From Candidatus Omnitrophota bacterium (GTDB lineage: Bacteria > Omnitrophota > Gorgyraeia > Zapsychrales > JANLHA01), in contig JAGLNJ010000066.1 of assembly GCA_023139575.1 (NCBI GenBank), positions 1 through 39,959 of the forward strand: a stretch of 39,959 nucleotides of DNA, in the 5' to 3' direction. Below the pieces are notes generated by a model. The model did not search any database and was not told the origin of the DNA. It was given only the letters and a program-made list of their open reading frames with translations. Position numbers and translations under genes: made by a program. The number at the start of each line of letters is the position of its first letter. The first letter of the stretch is position 1. Positions 17,983-25,519 of this stretch are shown here, in pieces.

Positions 17983-20475
17983 ATGATACAAAAATTAAAC
18001 AAATTGTGCATATTTTCCCTGTTAATGACTGCCTTAATCATCGGGCAAACAAACACCATAACCGCGCAGGAGTCAAAAGAAGAGGAATTGTTTTTGGTCG
18101 CTCAAAAGGCGTTCGATGATGGATTTTATGATGTCGCCATCCGCTATATCAACCAATTCCTCCAAAGCTACCCGAAATCAGAAAAATTTGTCCAATCTCA
18201 ACTTCTGTTAGGGCAATGCTATTTTTTCAAAAGCCAATACTTGAAGGCTTACGATATCTTCCACCGTTTATTAAAATATGTCGAATATAAAGACGCCACT
18301 CTTTTCTGGCTAGGCGAAACATATTTTAAGGGGGCGGACTATCAGCAGGCTGAAAAATACTATAACCAACTTGTCAGCGTTTACCCGAAATCTGTTTATA
18401 TCCCTCAGAGCTATTATTCCCTAGGTTGGTCAAATTATGAACAGGGGAAATTTTTAGAAGCCAAGAAAATATTTCAAATACTTATCAGTAAATTCCCGGC
18501 ACATCAACTCACCGAAGACGCTTCTTTTAAACTAGGTGAATGTGAATTCCAAATCGGCAATTATGATGTGGCCACACAGTATTTTAAAAAATATATTTTG
18601 CGTTACCCTCAATCAACTCGTCATGTTGAAGCCTATTTCTATGTTGCGGAAGCAAAATATTTTCAAAAAGATTTCTTAACGGCCGTAACATATTACGCCA
18701 AAACGGCTGACATCTCTTGCGATTCCAAGATGGTCTTTGCTGCCAAGGTCAGCATGGGTTGGAGCTACTTAAAACTTGATAAACTAGAGTTGTCCCGCAA
18801 ATATTTCGAAGAGGCTAAGACTCTGGCCGAAAGCAAAAACCTTCTTACTGATGATATTTATCTCGGATTAGCCAGCCTTCATCTTAAAAAAGATGAAAAT
18901 GAAAAGGCCAAAGAAGCTTATGGGAACCTCATCAGTCAATTTCCCAATAGTCCCCGTATTATTGAAGCGCACTTAGGAAAGGCCAATATTGAATATATTC
19001 TCAAGAATTATAAATATGCCATAAAAGAATATAAAGAGATCCTCGATCTTCTCAAAAATTCTCCTGACAGGGAGGATGTCCTGGAAAAAGCCCATTATGG
19101 TTTAGCCTGGACTTATTTAAAATCCGGTGACATTGACCAATCGATCAAGACCTTTGAAAAGATCATGAGCAAGACCAAAAGCAAAATAGTTAAGGTTAGC
19201 GCCCTCACCCAGATAGGTGATGCCTATCATGACGCAGATAAATTGGATAAAGCCATTGAAATTTATGACCGCGTGCTGAAAAATTTTCCCGACAGCATGT
19301 ATACCGATTATGTTCAATTCCGTCTCGGGATAGCCCTGCTAAAACAAAATAAAGTTGAGGCGGCGACTCTTTCTTTTCAAAGTCTGCAGGCAAATTTCCC
19401 GACAAGTCAACACCTCAATGAATCGGAATATTATCTTGGTGTCGCCTATTATAAGAAAGAAGATTGGCGCCAAGCTGCTATTCATATGGAAAGATATCTT
19501 AAAGGCCTTCCGCGTTCAGAATCCTATACTTCCGAAGCCTATTATATTCTTGCCTTATCCCATTTTAATTTAAAAGAATACAAAGATTCTTTGGAGCACT
19601 TTCAAGAAATTATCGACAATTATTCATCTAAAAAAGAAATTACACGTATCGCCAAGCTTAACATTGCCAAATGCCTTTTTGAGTTAGGCGATGAAAAGGA
19701 GGCGATCAGGCGTTTCCAGGCTATTCAGGCCAAATACCCCAAATCAGAGTCCGCCCAATACGCCTTACTTTGGCTAGGAGATTATTACCTTGAACACAGT
19801 GATTTTGACGTAGCCATCAAGGCTTATAAAGACTTCATTTCCCAATTCCCCGGTAGCGATAAAATTCCTATCGTTCAATTTGAACTGGGACAGGCCTACC
19901 AGGCGTTAACCCAATATAATGTAGCGCTAAAATACTATACTTTGATTGATAATAAAGCCCCGAAAATTATTTTTGCGAAGGCTCGATTGGCTATTGCTGA
20001 CATTTTTGCTAAAAAACTCGATAAAAAAGAAGCTATCGACACGTACCAAAACATCATCAAGACCGTTCCGGACTTTAAACGTGACGCTTATTTAAAACTC
20101 GCTACCCTATACAAAGATGACAAAATGTTTCTGGAGGCCATAGAGGCATATAACACAGCCCTCGCATCCCCTTCAGATCTAAGTGAAATCCTTTCAGCTG
20201 AATTAGAGTTCTATCTGGGAGACACTTACGAATTAATGAATGATTTTGATAAGGCTGTTGAAACATATCTCAAGATACCCTATCTTTATCCAGATGAAAA
20301 AGCTTGGGTCATTAAGGCTTATTTGCGTGTGGCCCGTATATTTGAAAATAGCGAGGAATGGAACCAAGCTAAAACTATTTATGATAAAATCATTACCTTT
20401 AACCCCGAAGAAGCCAAATATGCCCAAGAAAGGGTTGATTGGATTAATAAAAACATTTTCGAGAAATTGAAATAA
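17983..20475 (+). CDS. Exported TPR-repeat protein (YbgF/BamD-like repeats)
   Basis: The 830-residue protein starts with a Sec signal (LCIFSLLMTALIIGQTNTITA, cleaved near AQE) and is then almost entirely tetratricopeptide repeats of about 35 residues. Many have the exported-type pattern with YPKS or FPxS at the end of helix B (SYPKSEKF, VYPKSVYI, KFPAHQLT, RYPQSTRH, QFPNSPRI, NFPDSMYT). This style is seen in periplasmic CpoB/YbgF and BamD proteins, which bind envelope complexes. It heads an operon with an ExbB/TolQ and ExbD/TolR pair, so a periplasmic scaffold for a proton-driven envelope machine is likely. No membrane anchor follows the signal and no lipobox cysteine is seen. Exact role unknown. 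Confidence 0.85.
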   Translation: MIQKLNKLCIFSLLMTALIIGQTNTITAQESKEEELFLVAQKAFDDGFYDVAIRYINQFLQSYPKSEKFVQSQLLLGQCYFFKSQYLKAYDIFHRLLKYVEYKDATLFWLGETYFKGADYQQAEKYYNQLVSVYPKSVYIPQSYYSLGWSNYEQGKFLEAKKIFQILISKFPAHQLTEDASFKLGECEFQIGNYDVATQYFKKYILRYPQSTRHVEAYFYVAEAKYFQKDFLTAVTYYAKTADISCDSKMVFAAKVSMGWSYLKLDKLELSRKYFEEAKTLAESKNLLTDDIYLGLASLHLKKDENEKAKEAYGNLISQFPNSPRIIEAHLGKANIEYILKNYKYAIKEYKEILDLLKNSPDREDVLEKAHYGLAWTYLKSGDIDQSIKTFEKIMSKTKSKIVKVSALTQIGDAYHDADKLDKAIEIYDRVLKNFPDSMYTDYVQFRLGIALLKQNKVEAATLSFQSLQANFPTSQHLNESEYYLGVAYYKKEDWRQAAIHMERYLKGLPRSESYTSEAYYILALSHFNLKEYKDSLEHFQEIIDNYSSKKEITRIAKLNIAKCLFELGDEKEAIRRFQAIQAKYPKSESAQYALLWLGDYYLEHSDFDVAIKAYKDFISQFPGSDKIPIVQFELGQAYQALTQYNVALKYYTLIDNKAPKIIFAKARLAIADIFAKKLDKKEAIDTYQNIIKTVPDFKRDAYLKLATLYKDDKMFLEAIEAYNTALASPSDLSEILSAELEFYLGDTYELMNDFDKAVETYLKIPYLYPDEKAWVIKAYLRVARIFENSEEWNQAKTIYDKIITFNPEEAKYAQERVDWINKNIFEKLK

Positions 20476-20513
20476 TTTTGTTTATTTCTCATTAAGCAAC
20501 AGAGGAGGAGAGC

Positions 20514-21179
20514 ATGGGAATTTGGGAAATCAGCACGAAAGAATTGATTGTTTCAGGTGGACCGATCATGATCCCGATCATCATCTGTTCAATTGTGGCT
20601 TTAGCGATTGTTCTCGGCAAGGCCATCTATTTTGCGCAAATCACGGTCAACCCCAATGACTTAAAAAAGCACGTCTTTGACATGCTAAAGAAAAACAATC
20701 TTAAAGGTGCCATTAATTTTTGTGAAGCTAGTCGTTCGCCGATCGCAAAAATTATCAAGGCCGGGATTCTCAAATATGGAGATACTCGTGATTCTATCAA
20801 AGAGGCCATGGAAGATGTCAGCCTCTATGAGATACCTATTTTGGAAAAACGCTTTACGGCCCTGGCCACAATCGCCCATGTGACGCCATTACTTGGGCTG
20901 CTGGGTACGGTTACGGGTATGACTGCCAGCTTCCACACCATTCAAGTTCGTGCAGCATCGCTTAACCCCGTCACCCCGGGAGATCTTGCGGGGGGCATCG
21001 GGGAAGCCCTCTTGACCACCGTGGCCGGACTTCTTGTTGCGATTCCAACTTTCGTTGCTTACAACTACCTGGTTAGCAGAGTCAATCATTTTGTCCTGGA
21101 AATGGAGCACGCTGCCACCGAACTCGTTAATTTCCTTTGCCATATGTCTGAAACCAGCAAAATTGATTTAGATGCTTAA
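20514..21179 (+). CDS. MotA/TolQ/ExbB proton channel family protein
   Basis: This 221-residue inner-membrane protein has three hydrophobic spans: IMIPIIICSIVALAIVLGKA near the N-terminus, then IAHVTPLLGLLGTVTGMTAS and ALLTTVAGLLVAIPTFVAYN. The last two contain the LGLLGTVTGM and TVAGLLVAIP motifs that line the channel in ExbB, TolQ and MotA. With ExbD/TolR it forms a proton-motive-force-driven motor. TolQ and ExbB cannot be separated from sequence alone. A good ribosome binding site (AGAGGAGGAG) lies just upstream. Confidence 0.93.
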   Translation: MGIWEISTKELIVSGGPIMIPIIICSIVALAIVLGKAIYFAQITVNPNDLKKHVFDMLKKNNLKGAINFCEASRSPIAKIIKAGILKYGDTRDSIKEAMEDVSLYEIPILEKRFTALATIAHVTPLLGLLGTVTGMTASFHTIQVRAASLNPVTPGDLAGGIGEALLTTVAGLLVAIPTFVAYNYLVSRVNHFVLEMEHAATELVNFLCHMSETSKIDLDA

Positions 21180-21213
21180 CAGTTTAACTGAACTATATAC
21201 CAGGATTTGTTAA

Positions 21214-21618
21214 ATGAAATTCAAACGAAATATAAAATTAGAAAACGGCCTTGAGCAAATAAATATGGCGCCATTAATTGACGTCATTTTTCAGCTGTTG
21301 ATCTTTTTCATGCTGTCATCGTCTTTCACTTTCCAATCCGGAATCAACGTGAAACTGCCTAAAGCCGTAACCAGCGATACCGTACGGGATGAAAATTTCG
21401 TCATAACAATCACGAGCGAGAATGTCATTTATCTGGGCAATAAGGTTTTGACGATCAAGGAATTGACCGAAAACCTCAACACGCCGGCTGTCCGTAATCG
21501 ACCGATACTTATCAAGGCTGATCGACGAGCATCCATGGGAAGGATCGTTGATGTTTGGGACCTATGCCGCAAAATCGGCATTGAGCGCATTAATATCGCG
21601 ACAACCCGTGACAAATAA
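21214..21618 (+). CDS. ExbD/TolR-family biopolymer transport protein
   Basis: The 134-residue protein has one N-terminal span preceded by NMAPLIDVIFQLLIFFMLSS, with the conserved membrane aspartate of the ExbD/TolR family in LIDVIFQL. A periplasmic domain follows (INVKLPKAV, VITITSENVIYLGNK, RPILIKADRRASMGRIVDVW), which fits the family alpha/beta fold. It lies 34 bases after the channel gene. Confidence 0.93.
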   Translation: MKFKRNIKLENGLEQINMAPLIDVIFQLLIFFMLSSSFTFQSGINVKLPKAVTSDTVRDENFVITITSENVIYLGNKVLTIKELTENLNTPAVRNRPILIKADRRASMGRIVDVWDLCRKIGIERINIATTRDK

Positions 21619-21636
21619 ATATCCCCTTGTATTTTA

Positions 21637-22050
21637 ATGTACGAAAAATCTACAATCATATTGTCATTGGTCATCCACCTTGTTGTGTTTGAGATAATTA
21701 TACTGACTTTTACCTTAAAACCCGTTGCTCATAAACCTATTTTTATCTTCTTAGGATCCATATTAGAAGAGGAGGAGACCACCCCCATTGCCGTACAAGC
21801 AAGAAAATCTTCTCCCAACCCAACCCTTCGCAAAGCGCTAATCCATTCCCCAAGTTCTTTTCTCCCGAATTCATCAACCTCCATGTTAAAGCCTTTTTAT
21901 TCCGAAATAATTCCCAAAGACAATAAATCCTGCCAAAAGTCATCTTTTCTTAATGATGATGATTTTGACCAGCATAAATTGTTATTAAAAAAACTCGGCA
22001 TTGCGACAACGCCTCCGGTTTACATGCCTTTACGCCTGGACGCGCAATGA
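21637..22050 (+). CDS. Single-span membrane protein in the TonB position
   Basis: The 137-residue protein has an N-terminal span (TIILSLVIHLVVFEIIILTF) in the TonB arrangement, including a histidine within it, as TonB and TolA often have. A low-complexity, Pro/Ser-containing stretch follows, then an acidic and hydrophobic tail ending YMPLRLDAQ. I cannot see a canonical TonB C-terminal domain, and the protein is shorter than typical TonB. Position directly after ExbD suggests a TonB- or TolA-like transducer, or a partner with an unusual output. It overlaps the next gene by four bases (ATGA). Confidence 0.6.
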   Translation: MYEKSTIILSLVIHLVVFEIIILTFTLKPVAHKPIFIFLGSILEEEETTPIAVQARKSSPNPTLRKALIHSPSSFLPNSSTSMLKPFYSEIIPKDNKSCQKSSFLNDDDFDQHKLLLKKLGIATTPPVYMPLRLDAQ

Positions 22051-22304
22051 TAAAAATCGACTTTATAACAGCCATTTCAATACTCACATCATGTGTCCTG
22101 TTACTTGTTTTTATACCTTGGATAACCTATAATTATACTAGAACAAAGAATCGATCAAATGATAATCAACACCTCATTCATTGCCCCTTTTGTTCATACA
22201 TTTTTTTTGATTATCAAAATAGGGAAGTTAATTCTTGCCCTCGCTGTCAAAGTCTGATAGAAAAAAAAGGTGGAGAAGATGAATACGCCGAACAAAATAT
22301 TTAG
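22047..22304 (+). CDS. Small membrane protein with a zinc ribbon
   Basis: The 85-residue protein has one N-terminal span (AISILTSCVLLLVFIPWITY) and a C-terminal cytoplasmic-type zinc ribbon, HCPFCSYIFFDYQNREVNSC followed by PRCQSL, giving two CxxC knuckles. I recognise no family. ATGA overlap with the TonB-position gene and overlap with the minor pilin gene downstream place it firmly in this operon. Confidence 0.65.
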   Translation: MIKIDFITAISILTSCVLLLVFIPWITYNYTRTKNRSNDNQHLIHCPFCSYIFFDYQNREVNSCPRCQSLIEKKGGEDEYAEQNI

Positions 22305-22656
22305 ACATGTCCATAATGAAAAGGGCATTATCCTGGCCACGGTCATAATCATCAGCATGATTATGTCCATCGTAGCGATAGGTTTGATCAGCATTAATGC
22401 AAGCCAAGGGAGTACCGGACAAACGGTGATTGACACCATCAAAGCGGAGCAACTCTCTGAAGGCGCCTTTTTCTATTATCACCAATTACAGATGGAGGGG
22501 TGCCCCAATCCGCCTTGCGGGACCGCAGGGGATTGTACAACCTGTCCGTTACCTGACGAAGCCCCGGATGGAAAAACTTTTTCTGTTACCATTGTCGAAC
22601 CGGGCACCACCGGCCCCAATGATGTTGATACCGTACAAATCATAATTAATTATTAA
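22279..22656 (+). CDS. PilX-like minor pilin / pilus-associated protein
   Basis: I choose the ATG at 22279 (MNTPNKIFRHVHNEKG), preceded by AGGTGGAG; an in-frame GTG at 22270 lies inside that site. The protein has the PilX-type prepilin pattern, NEKGIILATVIIISMIMSIV, a positively charged leader, a Gly before a long hydrophobic helix, then a globular domain with four cysteines (CPNPPCG, CTTCP). As in PilX/GspK relatives, the Glu5 of class III pilins is not obvious. It overlaps the zinc-ribbon gene by 26 bases and probably ends the operon. Confidence 0.6.
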   Translation: MNTPNKIFRHVHNEKGIILATVIIISMIMSIVAIGLISINASQGSTGQTVIDTIKAEQLSEGAFFYYHQLQMEGCPNPPCGTAGDCTTCPLPDEAPDGKTFSVTIVEPGTTGPNDVDTVQIIINY

Positions 22657-22713
22657 TATATTCCCATCCTGTTTCAAACCCAAAAACCCCCCCAAAAAAA
22701 ACCATTATCTTAA

Positions 22714-22742
22714 TTGACATTTATAAATACTTATAGTTAAAT
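22714..22742 (+). promoter_or_regulatory. Candidate promoter for the pilM-N operon
   Basis: A perfect TTGACA (22714-22719) is followed after 17 bases by TTAAAT (22737-22742), within a very AT-rich tract that also contains an off-spaced TATAAT. Transcription would begin near 22750, leaving a leader of about 95 bases that holds an 8-bp hairpin (AAGGGATA/TATCTCTT, about 22772-22795) and the nested structure at 22803-22841. Confidence 0.5.
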
Positions 22743-22802
22743 ATATAATAATAAATGATTCGACTGGTAAAGGGATATTTTTTATCTCTTGGCTGATACA
22801 TA

Positions 22803-22841
22803 CGTTGAATTCATTCAAATAATTTGAAAGATTATTCAACG
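22803..22841 (+). promoter_or_regulatory. Nested stem-loop covering the pilM-N ribosome binding region
   Basis: The outer arms CGTTGAAT (22803-22810) and ATTCAACG (22834-22841) pair perfectly, and inside them TTCAAAT (22814-22820) and ATTTGAA (22822-22828) form a second hairpin. The 3' arm ends two bases before the ATG at 22844, and the only Shine-Dalgarno-like bases (GAAAG, about 22826-22830) lie within the fold. Folding should limit ribosome access. Which factor, if any, opens it cannot be seen. Confidence 0.5.
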
Positions 22842-22843
22842 AT

Positions 22844-24370
22844 ATGGATAAAAAACACAATTTAGGATTTTTTTGGGGGGAGAAGGGGTTTAGTCTTGTC
22901 GAATCAAACAAAGGCCATACTCTTCAAATAAAACATATCCCTTTTGATACCCCGCTTGCTAACGACCAAGCCGAAGAAATTCCCGAAGGGTTAAAATACA
23001 CCGCCCTGATTCAAAAAGCTCTCGGCGAAATGGAGATTACGCCGCAATTTATTAATTTATCCCTGCCGAATAAAGATTTAATCTTTCGTTCTTTTGTCAT
23101 CCCCTGGATGCAGCCCAAAGAAGTGAAGAACGTCGTTGAATTTGAAGCTACAAAATATATTCCGATAAAGTTAGAAGATTTATCGTATACGTATCATTCC
23201 GTAACAATTAGCGAAAATAATCAAAAAAACCTGCTTATCTTATTTGTCGCTATTCGTAAGAACACCATGGAAAAATATGTAGGAGTTTTTGAACATAGCG
23301 GGTTAAGAATCGACAACATGGAACCCGCGGCGGTTAGTTTATCACGCGCCTTGCACAAATACGGACATGTCTCCCGCAATCAAACCAATGCTGTTATCGA
23401 GTTAGGGCAGGATACAGGGAAAATTGTGATCATTGATCGCGAAGTTGTGCACTTCGTCCGAAACTTCCCTCTGCAAGCGGACAATACCGACCTCTCAAGT
23501 ATCAACACGCAAATTGCAAATGACATTCGGGTTTCTTTAAATTTTTATACTCGACAAAATCCAAAAGCCAAAATAGATAAATTTGTTCTTATATCTTTGC
23601 TGGAGTTTACCCAACTGGCCAAATCACTATCTGATGAGTTTGGCAAGCCAGCCAGTTCGATTACCGCAGCGAAGATCATGAAAAATAAAAATATAAATGA
23701 TATCGGAATATTAAACGCTTTCGGCATTTCAATACGCGACAAATCATTCTCCACCAAGAATTTCGATTTATCAGATAAAGCCACCAACCGCCTTTTGAAA
23801 GGTGAGGATGTTTCCAATAACGAACCCAATTACAAAGTGGCTGCTGGAATTGTCCTCTTTTCATTCTTGCTCACAGCCAGCTCATGGTTTTTATCTCATC
23901 ACCTGATAAAAGATTTGCAAAATAAATCGAACGCCCTGAAAACCCAGCAGGGCGTTTTCGAGAGTTCTGATAAAGCAGGCATTGAGAAAATGACGAAAGA
24001 TATTGCTAACAAATTTGTTAATTATCGCGACATACGAAACAATAGTAACGTTAAAGCTATTTTAGCCGAGATCCCCAAACTTCTTCCTCAAGGAACGTGG
24101 CTTAAAAAGTTTAATGTAGTCTATAGGGAACAAGTTAAAAAAGAAAACAAAATGAACCGCACCGTATCAAAGATGGAAGTTCGACTTGAAGGCTATGCTT
24201 TTTTAGAAGAATCAAACCTCCAACTAAAATTGGTCAATCTTCTCGTCTCTAAACTAAAAAACAATGAGTTATTTAAGCAATTTGACAACATCGAACTTAT
24301 CAATGTCAGGCAGGAGAAATTGAGTGACGTTATTGTAACGTCATATCGAATCAATTGCGCACAGAATTAA
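22844..24370 (+). CDS. PilM-PilN fusion, type IV pilus/secretion inner-membrane assembly protein
   Basis: The 508-residue protein combines two normally separate components. Residues 1 to about 320 match the actin-like PilM (LSLPNKDLIFRSFVIPWMQP, EFEATKYIPIKLEDLSY, NMEPAAVSLSRAL, AVIELGQDTGKIVII, NDIRVSLNFYTRQNP). A single span at about 330-350 (AAGIVLFSFLLTASSWFLSH) follows, then a coiled region and a PilN-like periplasmic domain with ILAEIPKLLPQGTWLKKF and MEVRLEGYAF. Such a fusion has the topology of GspL in type II secretion. PilM binds the cytoplasmic tail of PilN, so a fusion keeps them 1:1. It leads the assembly operon. Confidence 0.85.
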   Translation: MDKKHNLGFFWGEKGFSLVESNKGHTLQIKHIPFDTPLANDQAEEIPEGLKYTALIQKALGEMEITPQFINLSLPNKDLIFRSFVIPWMQPKEVKNVVEFEATKYIPIKLEDLSYTYHSVTISENNQKNLLILFVAIRKNTMEKYVGVFEHSGLRIDNMEPAAVSLSRALHKYGHVSRNQTNAVIELGQDTGKIVIIDREVVHFVRNFPLQADNTDLSSINTQIANDIRVSLNFYTRQNPKAKIDKFVLISLLEFTQLAKSLSDEFGKPASSITAAKIMKNKNINDIGILNAFGISIRDKSFSTKNFDLSDKATNRLLKGEDVSNNEPNYKVAAGIVLFSFLLTASSWFLSHHLIKDLQNKSNALKTQQGVFESSDKAGIEKMTKDIANKFVNYRDIRNNSNVKAILAEIPKLLPQGTWLKKFNVVYREQVKKENKMNRTVSKMEVRLEGYAFLEESNLQLKLVNLLVSKLKNNELFKQFDNIELINVRQEKLSDVIVTSYRINCAQN

Positions 24371-24376
24371 AACATT

Positions 24377-24991
24377 ATGAATTTAATGGATTTAAGTAAA
24401 TTAGACATTAAGGACCTTCAAAAAATTAATTATACTCAGCTCGGCAAAGACCTGACAAAAAGGCCGGATTTCATTATTATCATTGCGTCAATCCTGCTGT
24501 CTCTTTTCTTATCCATACATTTCTTCTCAAAGAATCAAAAGCTGGCTAACACTCTCAAATTGGAAGTCAAAACTCTTGAGGACAAAGTAGCCGTTATAGA
24601 AACTTACAATAAAACTAAGGGAGATTTAGCCGCCTTCCAGGATGCCATATCTGAACCCCTTTCGGAAGAAGAGCTTATTAACATCATCTCTGACTTTGCC
24701 TTTAAACGCAACCTGCAAATCAAATCCCTAACGCCGGGACAAGATAAAGAAAGCACTTATCATAATCTTATCTCCATACATGTTAGAATTGAGTCATCTG
24801 ATTTTAAAAATATGTGGCTTTTTATTCATGATATCGAAAGTTCCAAAACAGCTTTGAGGGTGGATGACTGGAACGGATCCATGGAGGCGACAACAAACTC
24901 ACGAACCAGCAGAAGACAATCTAAAACTAATACCGAAAAAAAGATCGAATTCCAAATAAAAATTTCAGCAGTGAACTATATTGATGTCTAA
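24377..24991 (+). CDS. PilO-like type IV pilus alignment protein
   Basis: This 204-residue protein has an N-terminal cytoplasmic segment, one span at about 31-50 (DFIIIIASILLSLFLSIHFF), a coiled-coil stretch (TLKLEVKTLEDKVAVIETYN) and a ferredoxin-like periplasmic domain (LINIISDFAFKRNLQIKSL, ISIHVRIESSDFKNMWLFI). This is the layout of PilO, which pairs with PilN in the inner-membrane alignment ring. It follows the PilM-N gene by six bases. Confidence 0.8.
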   Translation: MNLMDLSKLDIKDLQKINYTQLGKDLTKRPDFIIIIASILLSLFLSIHFFSKNQKLANTLKLEVKTLEDKVAVIETYNKTKGDLAAFQDAISEPLSEEELINIISDFAFKRNLQIKSLTPGQDKESTYHNLISIHVRIESSDFKNMWLFIHDIESSKTALRVDDWNGSMEATTNSRTSRRQSKTNTEKKIEFQIKISAVNYIDV

Positions 24992-25508
24992 AAAACAAAT
25001 ACTTATAGTTATTACTATATTAATGATGTGCCCTCAGGCGCGGAGTCAGGAGCCCAGCAGCCAAAAGGTGTTTTATCAGTTAGGTTCTTTTCGCCAGGCT
25101 TTAGAAGGTCATGACCCTGTTCATGACACCTATAATATATTGGATAAAGAAAGAAAACAACAATTACAAAAAACACATAATATTGATGCCGAAACGGCAG
25201 AAATATTGAACTCCTTAGAAAATCCTTTTATCTCTCAGATAAAAAAAAATGAAGCGCCTGTCACACTTCAAGATGAGGTATTTCTTTCCCTTGATGATGA
25301 AGGCATTGGCGAAGAAGTCTATGAGGAAATTTCTAAACCTACATTTAAAATATCAGGGTTGGTTTGGGATACCGAACGCCCTCAAACCATTCTAGACGGA
25401 GCCGTTTATAATATGGGAGATATTGTTGACAGCTGGACCATTGTAGGCATTAGTGCTGACGGTGTAGAAATATCGTTCCAAAACAAAATATTTTTGATTG
25501 AACCTTAA
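24984..25508 (+). CDS. PilP-like periplasmic pilus assembly protein
   Basis: I choose the ATG at 24984 over a TTG three bases upstream; it overlaps the PilO gene by 8 bases. The roughly 174-residue protein has a Sec signal (QILIVITILMMCPQARS) and a C-terminal beta domain with KISGLVWDTERPQTILDGAVYNMGD and GISADGVEISFQNKIFLI (near-verbatim pieces), typical of PilP/GspC homology-region domains that link the alignment ring to the secretin. The cysteine in the signal region is not in a convincing lipobox. Confidence 0.75.
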   Translation: MSKKQILIVITILMMCPQARSQEPSSQKVFYQLGSFRQALEGHDPVHDTYNILDKERKQQLQKTHNIDAETAEILNSLENPFISQIKKNEAPVTLQDEVFLSLDDEGIGEEVYEEISKPTFKISGLVWDTERPQTILDGAVYNMGDIVDSWTIVGISADGVEISFQNKIFLIEP

Positions 25509-25519
25509 AGGAGATGAAA

